DNA of 64,000 nucleotides. Source: JAFALK01 sp042701975. GTDB taxonomy: Bacteria > Pseudomonadota > Gammaproteobacteria > Burkholderiales > Burkholderiaceae_C. The notes under the pieces are model-generated. The model was not told the origin of the DNA. It saw only the letters and a list, made by a program, of their open reading frames with translations, and made no database searches. Positions within the stretch are counted from its first letter, which is position 1. Each line of letters begins with the position of its first letter. This document shows positions 45,827 through 56,827 of this stretch, in pieces. The stretch spans positions 434,001-498,000 of the forward strand of contig CP170561.1 in NCBI GenBank assembly GCA_042701975.1, in the 5' to 3' direction. A program made the position numbers and the translations under genes.

Positions 45827-47050
45827 TCAGCGGCTGGCCGCGGAAGCCGAACTGGCTGCGGGGGCTGCAGGCGCCGAGGCCGCGGAAGCGGAATACGGCA
45901 CCGGATTGACCGGAGCACCCGGCACGAACATCTTCTGAAAGCCGTCGACGATGACCTTCTCGCCCGGCTTCAGGCCGTCTAGCACCACCCATTGGTTACC
46001 GGCGGCTTGCGCGATCTTGATCGGGCGCGGCGCGGGCTTGTTGTCGGCGCCGACCACCAGGACCGTGTCGCCGGTGCTGCCGCGCGTGACGGCTTGCTGC
46101 GGCAACAAGATGGCGGAAGGCAGCGCGGCCTGCTCGATGCGCACCCGCACGTACTGGCCGGGCAGCAGGGCTTCGCCTGCGTTCGGCACTTCGGCGCGCA
46201 GCGTCACTTGGCCCGAGGTCGGGTCGACGCTCAGGTCCGTGAACAGCAGCTTGCCGGGCATCTCGCGGCCGTCTTCAGTCACGACACGCACGGCCACTTG
46301 CTTGACGGCCTGCAGGCGGCCCTGGGCCAGGCCCTGGCGCAGCGCCTGCACTTCGTTGGCGGAGCGGGTGAAGTTGACGTAGACGCTGCTCGTCTGCTGA
46401 ACCAGGGCGAGCTGGGTGGCCTCGGCGGCGCTGACCAGCGCGCCTTCGGTCACCAGCGCGCGGCCGATGCGACCGGAGATCGGCGCGGTGACTCGGGCGT
46501 AGTCCAGGCTCAGCTTGGCGGTCGTGACCGCGGCCTTGGCCGAGGCCACGTCAGCCTGCGCCTGCTTGGCAGCTGCGGCGCTGACCAGGTATTCCTGCTG
46601 GCTGATGGCCTTGGCTTCGACCAGCGGCTTGTTGCGCTCGGCCAGGGCGCCGGCTTGGGCCAGATTGGCTTCGGCGCGGGCCAGGGTGGCCACGGCGCTG
46701 TCCATCTGCGCCTGGTACGGGGCGGGGTCGATCTGGAACAGCGACTGGCCGGCCTTGACCTCGGAACCTTCAGTGAAGAGGCGCTTGAGGATCACGCCGT
46801 TCACCCGCGCACGGACCTGGGCGGTGCGCAGGGCTTCGACGCGGCCGGGCAGTTCGGTCTGCACCGCCACCGGCTGCAGCGCCGTGGTGATGACGCCCAC
46901 CGCCGGGGGAGGCATGCCGCCGCCCGCGTGGCCGCCGGCTGCGTCGTTCTTGCCGCAAGCCACCAGCAGCGCCGCGCCGGCCACTGCCGTCATCAGCGTG
47001 ACCGTGGACAGGACGGCATTGATCTTCTTGGTCTTGGCAGGGTGATCCAT
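45827..47050 (-). CDS. RND efflux periplasmic adaptor (AcrA/MexA type)
   Basis: The 407-residue adaptor has a lipoprotein signal (LLVACGK, lipobox Cys near 31), a barrel-sandwich lipoyl half (ELPGRVEALRTAQVRARVNG), an alpha-hairpin (about 120-185) with the second lipoyl half (LDYARVTAPISGRIG), and a beta-barrel plus membrane-proximal domain. It joins the inner pump to the outer-membrane channel. I chose the ATG at 47050 (MDHPAKTKK); longer in-frame starts would run through the operator region. It is the first gene of the operon, read away from the TetR repressor gene. Confidence 0.93.
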   Translation of the reverse strand: MDHPAKTKKINAVLSTVTLMTAVAGAALLVACGKNDAAGGHAGGGMPPPAVGVITTALQPVAVQTELPGRVEALRTAQVRARVNGVILKRLFTEGSEVKAGQSLFQIDPAPYQAQMDSAVATLARAEANLAQAGALAERNKPLVEAKAISQQEYLVSAAAAKQAQADVASAKAAVTTAKLSLDYARVTAPISGRIGRALVTEGALVSAAEATQLALVQQTSSVYVNFTRSANEVQALRQGLAQGRLQAVKQVAVRVVTEDGREMPGKLLFTDLSVDPTSGQVTLRAEVPNAGEALLPGQYVRVRIEQAALPSAILLPQQAVTRGSTGDTVLVVGADNKPAPRPIKIAQAAGNQWVVLDGLKPGEKVIVDGFQKMFVPGAPVNPVPYSASAASAPAAPAASSASAASR

Positions 47051-47132
47051 AGAGAGGTCTTTCTTGCACGAAGGAATCCAGCGTCGCCTTGCAACGGCGA
47101 CGTTGAATTGGGGAGGGTTGCCCCCAAGTATA

Positions 47133-47156
47133 TACATACATACGTGAACGTATGCA
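47133..47156. promoter_or_regulatory. AcrR-type operator between the efflux operon and its repressor
   Basis: The core CATACGTGAACGTATG (47139-47154) is a perfect palindrome with 7-bp arms and a 2-base centre. Extended to 24 bases, it matches the E. coli AcrR operator in front of acrAB (as I remember it) at 19 or more positions, including the TGAA centre and the TACATACAT left edge. It lies between the divergent adaptor and TetR genes, where one bound repressor could block both promoters. A TAAAAT (47162-47167) just before the repressor gene may be its -10. Confidence 0.8.
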
Positions 47157-47173
47157 TTTGCTAAAATAACCTG

Positions 47174-47893
47174 ATGGTTCGCCGGACTAAACAAGAAGCC
47201 CTGGAGACGCGCGAGAAACTGCTCGACGCGGCGGAGGTGCTTTTCCAGCGCGAAGGCGTGTCTCGGACAAGCCTACAGCAGATCGCCCAGGAAGCCGGAT
47301 TGACCCGCGGCGCCGTGTACTGGCACTTCAAGGACAAGGCCGAGCTGTTCGACGCCATGATGCGCCGCGGCACGATGCCACTGGAACAGGGCATCAGCCG
47401 CCCCGTGGACGGCCAGCCCGAGGATGGCGCCATGAGCCTCATCGAATTGCGCTGGCGCCTGGTCAATGTGTTCTGGTCCGCCCAGCACAACCAGCGCACC
47501 CGCAGCGTGTTCGAGATCGCCATGCAGAAGGTCGAATACACGGGCGAGATGAGTGCGCTGCGCGCCCGCAAGCTCGACGTACGCCGGACCTGGCGCGACC
47601 AGAACCGCGCCGCCTTCGAGCGCGCCAAGCGCGAAGGCCTGCTCCCCGCGACGCTGGATACCAACCTGGCCGCCATCGCACTGACCAGCCTGGTGGACGG
47701 CCTGCTGCAGCACTGGATCGGTGATCCGGAATCCTTCGACCTCGTCAGCGTCGGCCGCGAAGCCGTGGACGGCGCCTTCACGAGCATGGCCCGCGGCACC
47801 GGCACCCCGCTGCTGCCGGCGATGACGGCAAGCGAGATGGCGCGCCTCGGTCAGGAAGGCTGCTGCACGGGCCTGGCGCCGAGCGAGCAGTAA
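47174..47893 (+). CDS. TetR-family repressor of the RND efflux operon (AcrR/TtgR-like)
   Basis: The 239-residue protein starts MVRRTKQEALETREKLLDAA and has the TetR helix-turn-helix (about 30-52: TSLQQIAQEAGLTRGAVYWHF) and an AcrR-type ligand domain with helices such as RTRSVFEIAMQKVEYTGEM. It binds drugs and then releases DNA. It sits divergent to the adaptor gene, with an AcrR-type operator in the 123-base spacer, which fits local autoregulation and control of the pump. Confidence 0.93.
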   Translation: MVRRTKQEALETREKLLDAAEVLFQREGVSRTSLQQIAQEAGLTRGAVYWHFKDKAELFDAMMRRGTMPLEQGISRPVDGQPEDGAMSLIELRWRLVNVFWSAQHNQRTRSVFEIAMQKVEYTGEMSALRARKLDVRRTWRDQNRAAFERAKREGLLPATLDTNLAAIALTSLVDGLLQHWIGDPESFDLVSVGREAVDGAFTSMARGTGTPLLPAMTASEMARLGQEGCCTGLAPSEQ

Positions 47894-47934
47894 TCCCTTC
47901 GGGATTTCCCCGATCTCACCGACAATAGCGGGTT

Positions 47935-50283
<2,349 letters not shown>

Positions 50284-50295
50284 GCCTGTGGCTTT

Positions 50296-50319
50296 CCCGC
50301 GCCAGCCCCAATGCGCGGG
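50296..50319 (+). terminator. Stem-loop after ygiQ, possible terminator
   Basis: CCCGCGC (50296-50302) pairs with GCGCGGG (50313-50319) across a 10-base loop, starting 13 bases after the stop. There is no strong T-run, so termination is possible but not certain. Confidence 0.4.
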
Positions 50320-50446
50320 CGGTGCTTTGGCACGTAAATCGAAAGCCAGGAACAGTCGCGTCCGCTGATTTGTCGAGTTAGGACTTACAAATCGTCTATA
50401 ACCGCAGCTTCCGATCCAACGATCCAACTTTTCCGGCTTGAGTCCT

Positions 50447-52672
50447 ATGGCAGACACCGCGGGTCAGGACGACGATCTGCTCGAATTCCTCGAGGACGCC
50501 GAACATGCCCAGGCGCAGGCGCAGGGCACGGACGTGCGCCCCTGGCGCGTGCTGATCGTCGACGACGATCAAGACGTGCACAAGGCCACCGAACTGGCCA
50601 TGCAGGGGCTGACCATCGAAGGCCGGCCGCTGCAGTTCCTGCACGCCCGATCGGGCCAGGAAGCGCGTTCGCTGCTGGCCAACGAGCGCGAGCTGGCCGT
50701 CGCCCTGCTCGACGTCGTGATGGAGAGCGAGGACGCTGGCCTGCAGCTGGTGCGCTTCATCCGCGAGGACCTAGGCGAGAACGCCATCCGCATCGTGCTG
50801 CGCACCGGCCAGCCCGGCTACGCGCCCGAGATCGAGACGGTGCAGGCCTATGACATCAACGACTACAAGACCAAGTCGGAGCTGACCCGCACGCGCCTGT
50901 TCACGGTGTTGACTGCGGCCGTGCGCTCCTACCGCCAGATCTGCGCGCTGGAATCCGCGCGCCACGGTCTGGAGATGATCGTCGATGCCGGCACGCAGCT
51001 GGCCAAGACGCGCGGACTGCACCGTTATGCCGACGGCGTGCTGCACCAGCTGTGCACCGTGCTCGGCGTGCTGCCGGAAGGCCTCGTGTGCGCCCAGGTC
51101 GGTGGCGAGGGAAGCCGCATCGTGGCGGCTGCGGGTCAGTTCAACAACCTGATCGACAAGCCAATGGCCGAGGTCCCGCTGCCGGAGATCCATGCCCGGC
51201 TCAAGCGCGCCTTCACCGAACGCCAGAGTTTCTACGACGAAGGCCTGGCGCTGTATTTCGGCCTGTCCAACGACCGCGCCGTCGTGGCCCTGGTCGACCT
51301 CTATCGCCCCACCTCCGCGCTGGAGCGCCAGCTGCTGCGCGCCTTCAGCGCCAACGTGGCCGTGGGCTTCGAGAACGTGGTGCTCTACGGCCAGTTGCTG
51401 GATCAGGCCTACAACGACCAGTTGCTGCGCCTGCCCAACCGCAACCGCTTCGTCGAACTGCTGGACAAGAACCTGAAGGACCCGCAGGGCATCACGCTCG
51501 CGCTGGTGGACATCGACGAGTTCTCCGATATCAACGACGCCTTCGGCCACAACTTCGGTGACCAGGTGCTGCAAGCCGTCGTCGTGCGGCTGGAGCGTGC
51601 GCTGGGCAACGATGCCGCCATGGCCCGCGTGGGGGCCGACACCTTCGGCGTGCTGGGCCCGGACCAGCGCGTCTGCCAGGACACCCTGGCCAGGGTGTTC
51701 GCCGAGCCCTTCGATGTCTCCGGCGAGCGGCTGCAGCTCTCGGCCACCTCGGGCCTGGTGCGCCTGACCGATTCCGCCGCACAGGGCTCCGAGCTGCTGC
51801 TCGACGCCCAGATCGCGCTCAAGCGCGCCAAGCAGCACAACCGCGGCACGGCCCAGTATTTCTCGCCGGCCATGGGCAACGACGCGCGCGAGCGCTTCAA
51901 GCTGCTCAAGGGCCTGCGCGCCGGCTTTGAGGAGAACCGCCTCTTCGTCGTCTACCAGCCGCAGGTCGACCTGGGCACCGGCAAGGCCGTGGGCTGCGAG
52001 GCGCTGCTGCGCTGGCGCACCGAAGACGGCAAGTTCGTGCCGCCCGACCAGTTCATCCCGCTGGCCGAACAGAGCGGCCTGATCATCAGCATCGGCGAGT
52101 TCGTGCTGCGCACGGCCTGCTTCCAGCTCAAGCGCATGCAGAGCCAGGGCACCCTGGACTTCCGCATGTGCGTGAACATCTCGCTGGCGCAGTTCCGCCA
52201 TACGGGCTTCAGCGCCTCGCTGAACAAGGCGCTGCGCGATTCCGGCGTTGACGGCAGCGACCTCGAGCTCGAGATCACCGAGTCGATGGCGATGGAAGAC
52301 ACGGAGCTCGTGCTGCACCTGCTGGCCGACATCAAGCGCACCGGCGTGACGGTGGCGATCGACGATTTCGGCACCGGCTTCTCCTCGCTCTCGCATCTGC
52401 GCCAGCTGGACGTGGACCGGCTCAAAATCGACCGCGCCTTCGTGCGCGAGGCACAGAACTCCGCGGCCGGCGCCACGATTGCGCAGATGGTCATCAACCT
52501 GGGCCGCGGCCTGGGCCTGACCGTCATCGCCGAAGGCATCGAGACCGAAGACCAGCGCCAGCACCTGCTGGAGCTGGGCTGCCACGAGGGCCAGGGCTGG
52601 CTGTTTGCGCGGCCCATGCAGGCCGAGCAGCTGGAGCGCTGGATGGCCGATGGGCAGCCGCGCGGCGCCTGA
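50447..52672 (+). CDS. Receiver-DUF3369-GGDEF-EAL protein, probable cyclic-di-GMP phosphodiesterase
   Basis: The 741-residue protein has a receiver (about 30-155: VLIVDDDQDVHKA, ALLDVVMES, VLRTGQPGY, KTKSEL), a DUF3369-like sensor region (about 165-310) and a GGDEF domain (about 325-480). The GGDEF active site reads GADTF, so it should not make cyclic-di-GMP. The EAL domain (about 490-735) keeps EALLRW, NISLAQF, ELEITES, DDFGTGFSS, KIDRAFV and AEGIET, so it should hydrolyse cyclic-di-GMP. Phosphorylation of the receiver probably controls it. The ATG at 50447 is preferred; a TTG nine bases earlier is also in frame. The partner kinase is not in the window. Confidence 0.92.
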   Translation: MADTAGQDDDLLEFLEDAEHAQAQAQGTDVRPWRVLIVDDDQDVHKATELAMQGLTIEGRPLQFLHARSGQEARSLLANERELAVALLDVVMESEDAGLQLVRFIREDLGENAIRIVLRTGQPGYAPEIETVQAYDINDYKTKSELTRTRLFTVLTAAVRSYRQICALESARHGLEMIVDAGTQLAKTRGLHRYADGVLHQLCTVLGVLPEGLVCAQVGGEGSRIVAAAGQFNNLIDKPMAEVPLPEIHARLKRAFTERQSFYDEGLALYFGLSNDRAVVALVDLYRPTSALERQLLRAFSANVAVGFENVVLYGQLLDQAYNDQLLRLPNRNRFVELLDKNLKDPQGITLALVDIDEFSDINDAFGHNFGDQVLQAVVVRLERALGNDAAMARVGADTFGVLGPDQRVCQDTLARVFAEPFDVSGERLQLSATSGLVRLTDSAAQGSELLLDAQIALKRAKQHNRGTAQYFSPAMGNDARERFKLLKGLRAGFEENRLFVVYQPQVDLGTGKAVGCEALLRWRTEDGKFVPPDQFIPLAEQSGLIISIGEFVLRTACFQLKRMQSQGTLDFRMCVNISLAQFRHTGFSASLNKALRDSGVDGSDLELEITESMAMEDTELVLHLLADIKRTGVTVAIDDFGTGFSSLSHLRQLDVDRLKIDRAFVREAQNSAAGATIAQMVINLGRGLGLTVIAEGIETEDQRQHLLELGCHEGQGWLFARPMQAEQLERWMADGQPRGA

Positions 52673-52694
52673 TCAGCGCCTGATCCAGACAAGA

Positions 52695-52725
52695 CGGCAG
52701 CCCTCGCGGCTGCCGGTTTGTTTTT
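52695..52725 (+). terminator. Intrinsic terminator
   Basis: CGGCAGCC (52695-52702) pairs with GGCTGCCG (52708-52715) across a 5-base loop and is followed by GTTTGTTTTT. It ends the EAL-gene transcript 23 bases after the stop. Its T-run touches the stop codon (TAA) of the convergent DUF945 gene. Confidence 0.88.
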
Positions 52726-54166
52726 ATTGCGTGGCCTGGGCCTGCGTCTGAGGCATCGGCATCGGCACGCCGTTGATCTTGGCCACGCCGCCCGCAAAGC
52801 TGAACTCGGTCTTCAGGAATTCACCGTCGCGCTCGGCCATGCCCTGGGCCACGATGCCGGCGACCGTCTGCTCCACCTGCTCGGGCGTGCCACCCGCCAG
52901 CGTCAGCCAGCCCAGCGGCACGCGCGCCTTGGCCTGCAGCTTGGCGCCCTGCTGCAGCACCTGCTTGGCCTGAGGACCGCCCTTCCAGAGCGCATCCATG
53001 TCCACGCCCTGCAGCGAGGCGCTCATCGACATCTCGCCACGCTTGCCGTCGAGGTCGAAGGCCAGCTTGTCGATGGAGAACACCGGCCCTTGCGCCATCA
53101 CGCCCTTGAGGGACTCGCCCAGGCGCTCGACCATGCCCTTGACGAAGACATCCGGCCGTGCGGCGCCAGCAGCGCCGGAGTCCATTGCGCAGGCGCCGTC
53201 CAGGCCGCTGAACAGGGCCGTGATCGCCTTCTCCAGCGAAGGCCCGTGCAGGCGGCTCAGCTTGCCCTGCATGTCCACGTTGGCCAGCTTGGCGAACGGA
53301 CCGGCGTTGCCCGCCTGCAGGCTGGCCAGCGTGTAGCCGAACTGCACGTCCATCAGGTCCTGCTGCAGGGTGGCGGTCGTCTTGCCGGTCAGGCGGTTGT
53401 AGACCACGTTGATCGGCGGCTGGTCCGGACCGGCGGCGACCGAGGTGATCTCGAAGAGCTCCAGGCTGGACTCCTCCTGGCCGGTGCGCAGCCAGGAGCC
53501 GGCGCGGCCGTGGGTGTCGCTCTTGGCCATGAGGTTCTTGATGTGCATCTCCATCAGCGAGCGGCCCTCGCCCGTGCCCACGCCCATGTTGAAGTCGGGC
53601 AGGGCCCAGGTGTAGACGATGTGCTCCTTGTCGCGCGTGCCCTGCATGTCCATGCGCGTCTCGGCCCAGCGCAGCGAGACCTTGGCCATGGGATCGGCCA
53701 TCTGCAGCTCCCCCGCCGGCAGGATGAAGCTGGAGCTCACGCTGCCGCCATAGCCGTAGTCGGTGTGAATGCGGGCCGGCTCGATCTTGGCCAGCGCGGT
53801 GCGCAGGGCCTGCGGGGCGGCGTCGGTCAGGGAGAAGGAGGAATCGACGCTGGCCGCACCGAAGCGCTTGAAGCCCGGCAGCGGGCCGTACTGCACGCGG
53901 TCCTGGAAGGCGATGGCGAAGCTCTTCGCATTGGGCTTGCCGTCCACGGGCGCGCAGCCCACATGGATCACGCCGCTGTAGGTGCCGGAGAGCAGGCCGC
54001 CCTCCTGCTTCAGCTCGCTCACGTGCAGCATGGGCAGCTGCTTTTCCAGCTGGGCGATTTCGTCGCGGTAGCTCTGACCGACCTTGTGCTTGGTGTACGC
54101 TGCGGCAGCCACCCAGGCTACTGCTAGAACGGCGACGATGGTCAGGGCCCGGCGCGAAGTATTCAT
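52724..54166 (-). CDS. DUF945 (YdgA-like) membrane-anchored protein
   Basis: The 480-residue protein has an N-terminal signal anchor (MNTSRRALTIVAVLAVAWVAAAAY). The DUF945 body begins YTKHKVGQSYRDEIAQLEKQLP, has a middle KLTGKTTATLQQDLMDVQF-like region, and alternates amphipathic beta strands and helices. YdgA of E. coli is an inner-membrane protein with a large periplasmic part and unknown function. I chose the ATG at 54166 because it starts the membrane anchor; earlier in-frame starts add a poorly conserved stretch. It is divergent from the phosphofructokinase gene across a 138-base spacer. Confidence 0.85.
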   Translation of the reverse strand: MNTSRRALTIVAVLAVAWVAAAAYTKHKVGQSYRDEIAQLEKQLPMLHVSELKQEGGLLSGTYSGVIHVGCAPVDGKPNAKSFAIAFQDRVQYGPLPGFKRFGAASVDSSFSLTDAAPQALRTALAKIEPARIHTDYGYGGSVSSSFILPAGELQMADPMAKVSLRWAETRMDMQGTRDKEHIVYTWALPDFNMGVGTGEGRSLMEMHIKNLMAKSDTHGRAGSWLRTGQEESSLELFEITSVAAGPDQPPINVVYNRLTGKTTATLQQDLMDVQFGYTLASLQAGNAGPFAKLANVDMQGKLSRLHGPSLEKAITALFSGLDGACAMDSGAAGAARPDVFVKGMVERLGESLKGVMAQGPVFSIDKLAFDLDGKRGEMSMSASLQGVDMDALWKGGPQAKQVLQQGAKLQAKARVPLGWLTLAGGTPEQVEQTVAGIVAQGMAERDGEFLKTEFSFAGGVAKINGVPMPMPQTQAQATQ

Positions 54167-54304
54167 GGTTGTCCTTGGTGCTGTGACGCGAGTGGGGGTG
54201 GCCCGGATGCTAACGATCCTGCCGCGCGCGTTGGGCTTCAATGCAGCCTTTGTGCAGATTCACACGATGACTGTTCATCGATTGCGCGACAGGAGACGTC
54301 CCCC

Positions 54305-55519
54305 ATGAGCCAGGCGCCCCGCAAGATCCTCATTGCCCAGGGTGGCGGCCCGACAGCCGTCATCAACCAATCGCTGGTCGGCATCGTGCAGGCCGTGCGC
54401 CGTCTCGCACCCGGCACGGTGATCTACGGCGCGCGCCACGGCGTGCGCGGCATCGTCGGCGAGGATTTCCTGGACCTGGGCCAGGAAACGGAAGCCAACC
54501 TCGAGCGCGTGGCCGCCACGCCTGCCGCCGCGCTGGGTTCCACGCGCGACAAGCCCGATGCCGACTACTGCGCCAAGATGTTCAAGGTGCTGCAGGCTCA
54601 CGGCATCACGCACTTCTTCAACATCGGCGGCAACGACTCCTCGGACACCGTCCGCATCATCGCCGAGCACGCTCAAAAGGCCGGCTATGCGCTGCGCTGC
54701 ATGCACGTGCCCAAGACCATCGACAACGACCTGGTGGAGAACGACCACACGCCCGGCTTCGCCTCCGCTGCGCGCTTCGTGGCCCAGGCCTTTGCCGGCG
54801 CCAACCTGGACAATGCCGCGCTGCCCGGCGTCTATCTCGGCGTGGTGATGGGCCGCCACGCGGGCTTCCTCACCGCGGCGGCTGCCGCCGCCCGGCGCTT
54901 TCCCGGCGATGGCCCGCACCTGATCTACCTGCCCGAGCAGGTCTTCGAGATGGAGCGTTTCCTGGCCGAGGTGAAGGACGCCTACGCAACGCACAGCCGC
55001 TGCGTGATCGCGGTGTCCGAAGGCATCCATGACGCTTCCGGGCGTTCGATCACGGAGCAGCTCGCCAAGAACGTCGAGCGCGACGCCCACGGCAATGTGC
55101 AGCTCTCGGGCAGCGGCGCGCTGGCCGACCTGTTGTGCGAGGAGATCAAGAGCGGCCTCGGCATCAAGCGGGTGCGTGGCGACACCTTCGGCTATCTGCA
55201 GCGCAGCTTCCTCGGTTGCGTGTCGGAAGTGGACCAGCGCGAGGCGCGCGAGGTCGGCGAGCAGGCGGTGCAGTTCGCGCTGAACGCCGACCGCGACGGC
55301 TCGGTCGCCATCCAGCGCGTGGGCGACTATGCCGTCGAGTACAAGTTGCTGCCGCTGACCGCCGTGGCCGGCAAGACGCGGGTGATGGAAGCCGCCTTCA
55401 TGTCCGGCAGCGATGTGACGCCGGCCTTCCTGAACTACTTGCGGCCGTTGCTCGGCAACTCCATGACCGAGACCGCGATTTTGCGTTCGCCCAAGGTTCG
55501 GAAAATTCTCACCAGCTGA
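54305..55519 (+). CDS. PPi-dependent 6-phosphofructokinase
   Basis: The 404-residue enzyme makes fructose-1,6-bisphosphate from fructose-6-phosphate with pyrophosphate. It starts with a QGGGPTAVINQSL phosphate loop, has the donor-site motif IGGNDSSDT, and the catalytic PKTIDNDL, where Lys in PKTIDND is the PPi-type marker (ATP enzymes have Gly). GVVMGRHAGF is the substrate motif. PPi-type enzymes work in both directions, in glycolysis and gluconeogenesis. Some bacteria of this group lack an ATP-type enzyme, but that cannot be checked here. Confidence 0.92.
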   Translation: MSQAPRKILIAQGGGPTAVINQSLVGIVQAVRRLAPGTVIYGARHGVRGIVGEDFLDLGQETEANLERVAATPAAALGSTRDKPDADYCAKMFKVLQAHGITHFFNIGGNDSSDTVRIIAEHAQKAGYALRCMHVPKTIDNDLVENDHTPGFASAARFVAQAFAGANLDNAALPGVYLGVVMGRHAGFLTAAAAAARRFPGDGPHLIYLPEQVFEMERFLAEVKDAYATHSRCVIAVSEGIHDASGRSITEQLAKNVERDAHGNVQLSGSGALADLLCEEIKSGLGIKRVRGDTFGYLQRSFLGCVSEVDQREAREVGEQAVQFALNADRDGSVAIQRVGDYAVEYKLLPLTAVAGKTRVMEAAFMSGSDVTPAFLNYLRPLLGNSMTETAILRSPKVRKILTS

Positions 55520-55765
55520 TCCGCTATTTGTCGCGCAAACGAGTGACAGTGGTCAGTCGCTCATCAGCACCGCGGTCCGATGGTGGTGGGCGATCTCGGC
55601 CCGCAAAGCCGGCGCGGCTCTGCAGGACCTGAGCAGCCACGGCGTCAACATCGTGATCGGCGGAACCACCCAGGGGCGCAAGCCTGCCCGCCTTGCCGGG
55701 CCCTGGGTCAAACCACCTTGCGCGGGCAGCAGTCGGCCTTGATGATCTACAGCCCCATCGACTGA
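55515..55765 (+). pseudogene. Possible frameshifted coding remnant
   Basis: Between the phosphofructokinase and the deacetylase gene, one frame (in phase with 55515) stays open to a stop at 55740-55742 and has strongly GC-rich third positions. It gives stretches such as WWWAISARKAGAALQDL and SSHGVNIVIGGTTQGRK. Near 55708-55711 the coding look passes to another frame that ends TTLRGQQSALMIYSPID and TGA (55763-55765). One missing or two extra bases would join them. No start codon is evident. I do not recognise the protein; it may be a decayed gene or a chance effect of high GC. Confidence 0.3.
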
Positions 55766-55778
55766 ACTTGCAGACGCC

Positions 55779-56579
55779 ATGTTCTTGCGAAAGTCGGCGC
55801 TCGCCGCCACGCTCCTCGTCCTGACTGCCAGCGCCTTCGCTCAAGGCCCATGGCCTGGCGGCCGCAAGGCCGCCATCGCGCTCACCTACGACGACGCGCT
55901 GAAAAGCCAGCTCGACATCGCCATCCCGCAGCTCGAGGCGCAGGGCTTGAAGGGCACCTTCTTCCTGATCGGCCGCGAGGTGGCGCCCAACCTCGACCGC
56001 TGGCGAGCGGCTGCCGCGCGCGGACACGAGCTGGGCAACCACACGGTCAACCACGCCTGCCCCAAGGCGCTGTTCGAGATGCCGGTGCAGTACCAGACCG
56101 AGAACTACAGCGTGCCCGTGCTGCTGACCGAGATCCGCACCATGAACACGATGCTCGAAGCCATGGACGGCAAGAGCGAGCATGCCTACGCCACGCCTTG
56201 CGGCCAGACCCTGGTGGGCGGCCAGGACTACATGCCAGCGCTGCGCACCGCTGGCCTGACACGTTATGTGCGCGCAGCGGGCGAAGCCGGCAACGGCCGC
56301 CAGCCCATCGATGCCTTCGTGGTGCCCAGCCACTTCTTCGGCGTGGGCGACAGCGGCGCCCGGATGATCGCCTTCGTTGAAGGCGTGCGCCAGCGCGGGG
56401 GCGTGGCGGTGATCGGCTTCCATGGCGTGGGCGGCGACTATCTCGAAGTGACGGCGCAGGCGCACAAGGAATTGCTGGCCTACCTGAAGGCCCATGAAAA
56501 CGATATCTGGGTCGGCGGATTCACCGAGGTCATGGACCGCGCCACCCAGGTCTTCGGCAGCGCGCCTAAACCCCGCTGA
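55779..56579 (+). CDS. Exported polysaccharide deacetylase (CE4 / NodB-type)
   Basis: The 266-residue protein has a signal peptide (MFLRKSALAATLLVLTASAFA) and the NodB-type domain: motif 1 ALTYDDAL (the two Asp), motif 2 HTVNH in HELGNHTVNHAC (zinc His), and the later LRTAGLTRYVR and IGFHGVGGDY segments with the catalytic His. CE4 enzymes remove acetyl groups from GlcNAc or similar residues in chitin, peptidoglycan or other glycans. It lies just upstream of the TonB-receptor locus and could process the same substrate, but about 400 bases and a promoter separate them. Confidence 0.88.
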   Translation: MFLRKSALAATLLVLTASAFAQGPWPGGRKAAIALTYDDALKSQLDIAIPQLEAQGLKGTFFLIGREVAPNLDRWRAAAARGHELGNHTVNHACPKALFEMPVQYQTENYSVPVLLTEIRTMNTMLEAMDGKSEHAYATPCGQTLVGGQDYMPALRTAGLTRYVRAAGEAGNGRQPIDAFVVPSHFFGVGDSGARMIAFVEGVRQRGGVAVIGFHGVGGDYLEVTAQAHKELLAYLKAHENDIWVGGFTEVMDRATQVFGSAPKPR

Positions 56580-56782
56580 GGTGTCGGAGTGTGTCGCAAC
56601 AGACACACGCCGATGCATGCGAGCAACAGGGCAGCGACGCAAACCCACCCCAGGGGCCGCTTTCCCGACCGAAAACAGACCTGTAAAACGTTTGCGAGCC
56701 TGTTTTATGGGTAGCAACCCCAGTACCTCAGCGCCGCGCAAACACATCCAATAATTCGGAACGCAAAAAAATTGTGCTGCGG

Positions 56783-56798
56783 ATGACAGCGTTGTCAT
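56783..56798. promoter_or_regulatory. LacI-family operator (NagR-like)
   Basis: ATGACAGCGTTGTCAT is a near-perfect palindrome with arms ATGACA/TGTCAT and a central CG. It fits the pattern TGACARCGYTGTCA that I recall for NagR-type LacI regulators of N-acetylglucosamine use in Xanthomonas, Caulobacter and Shewanella. It overlaps the possible -10 (56796-56801), so a bound repressor would block transcription. The regulator gene is not in the window. Confidence 0.65.
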
Positions 56799-56827
56799 AA
56801 GCTCTGTCTGAAGCAAGACGACTTGCG

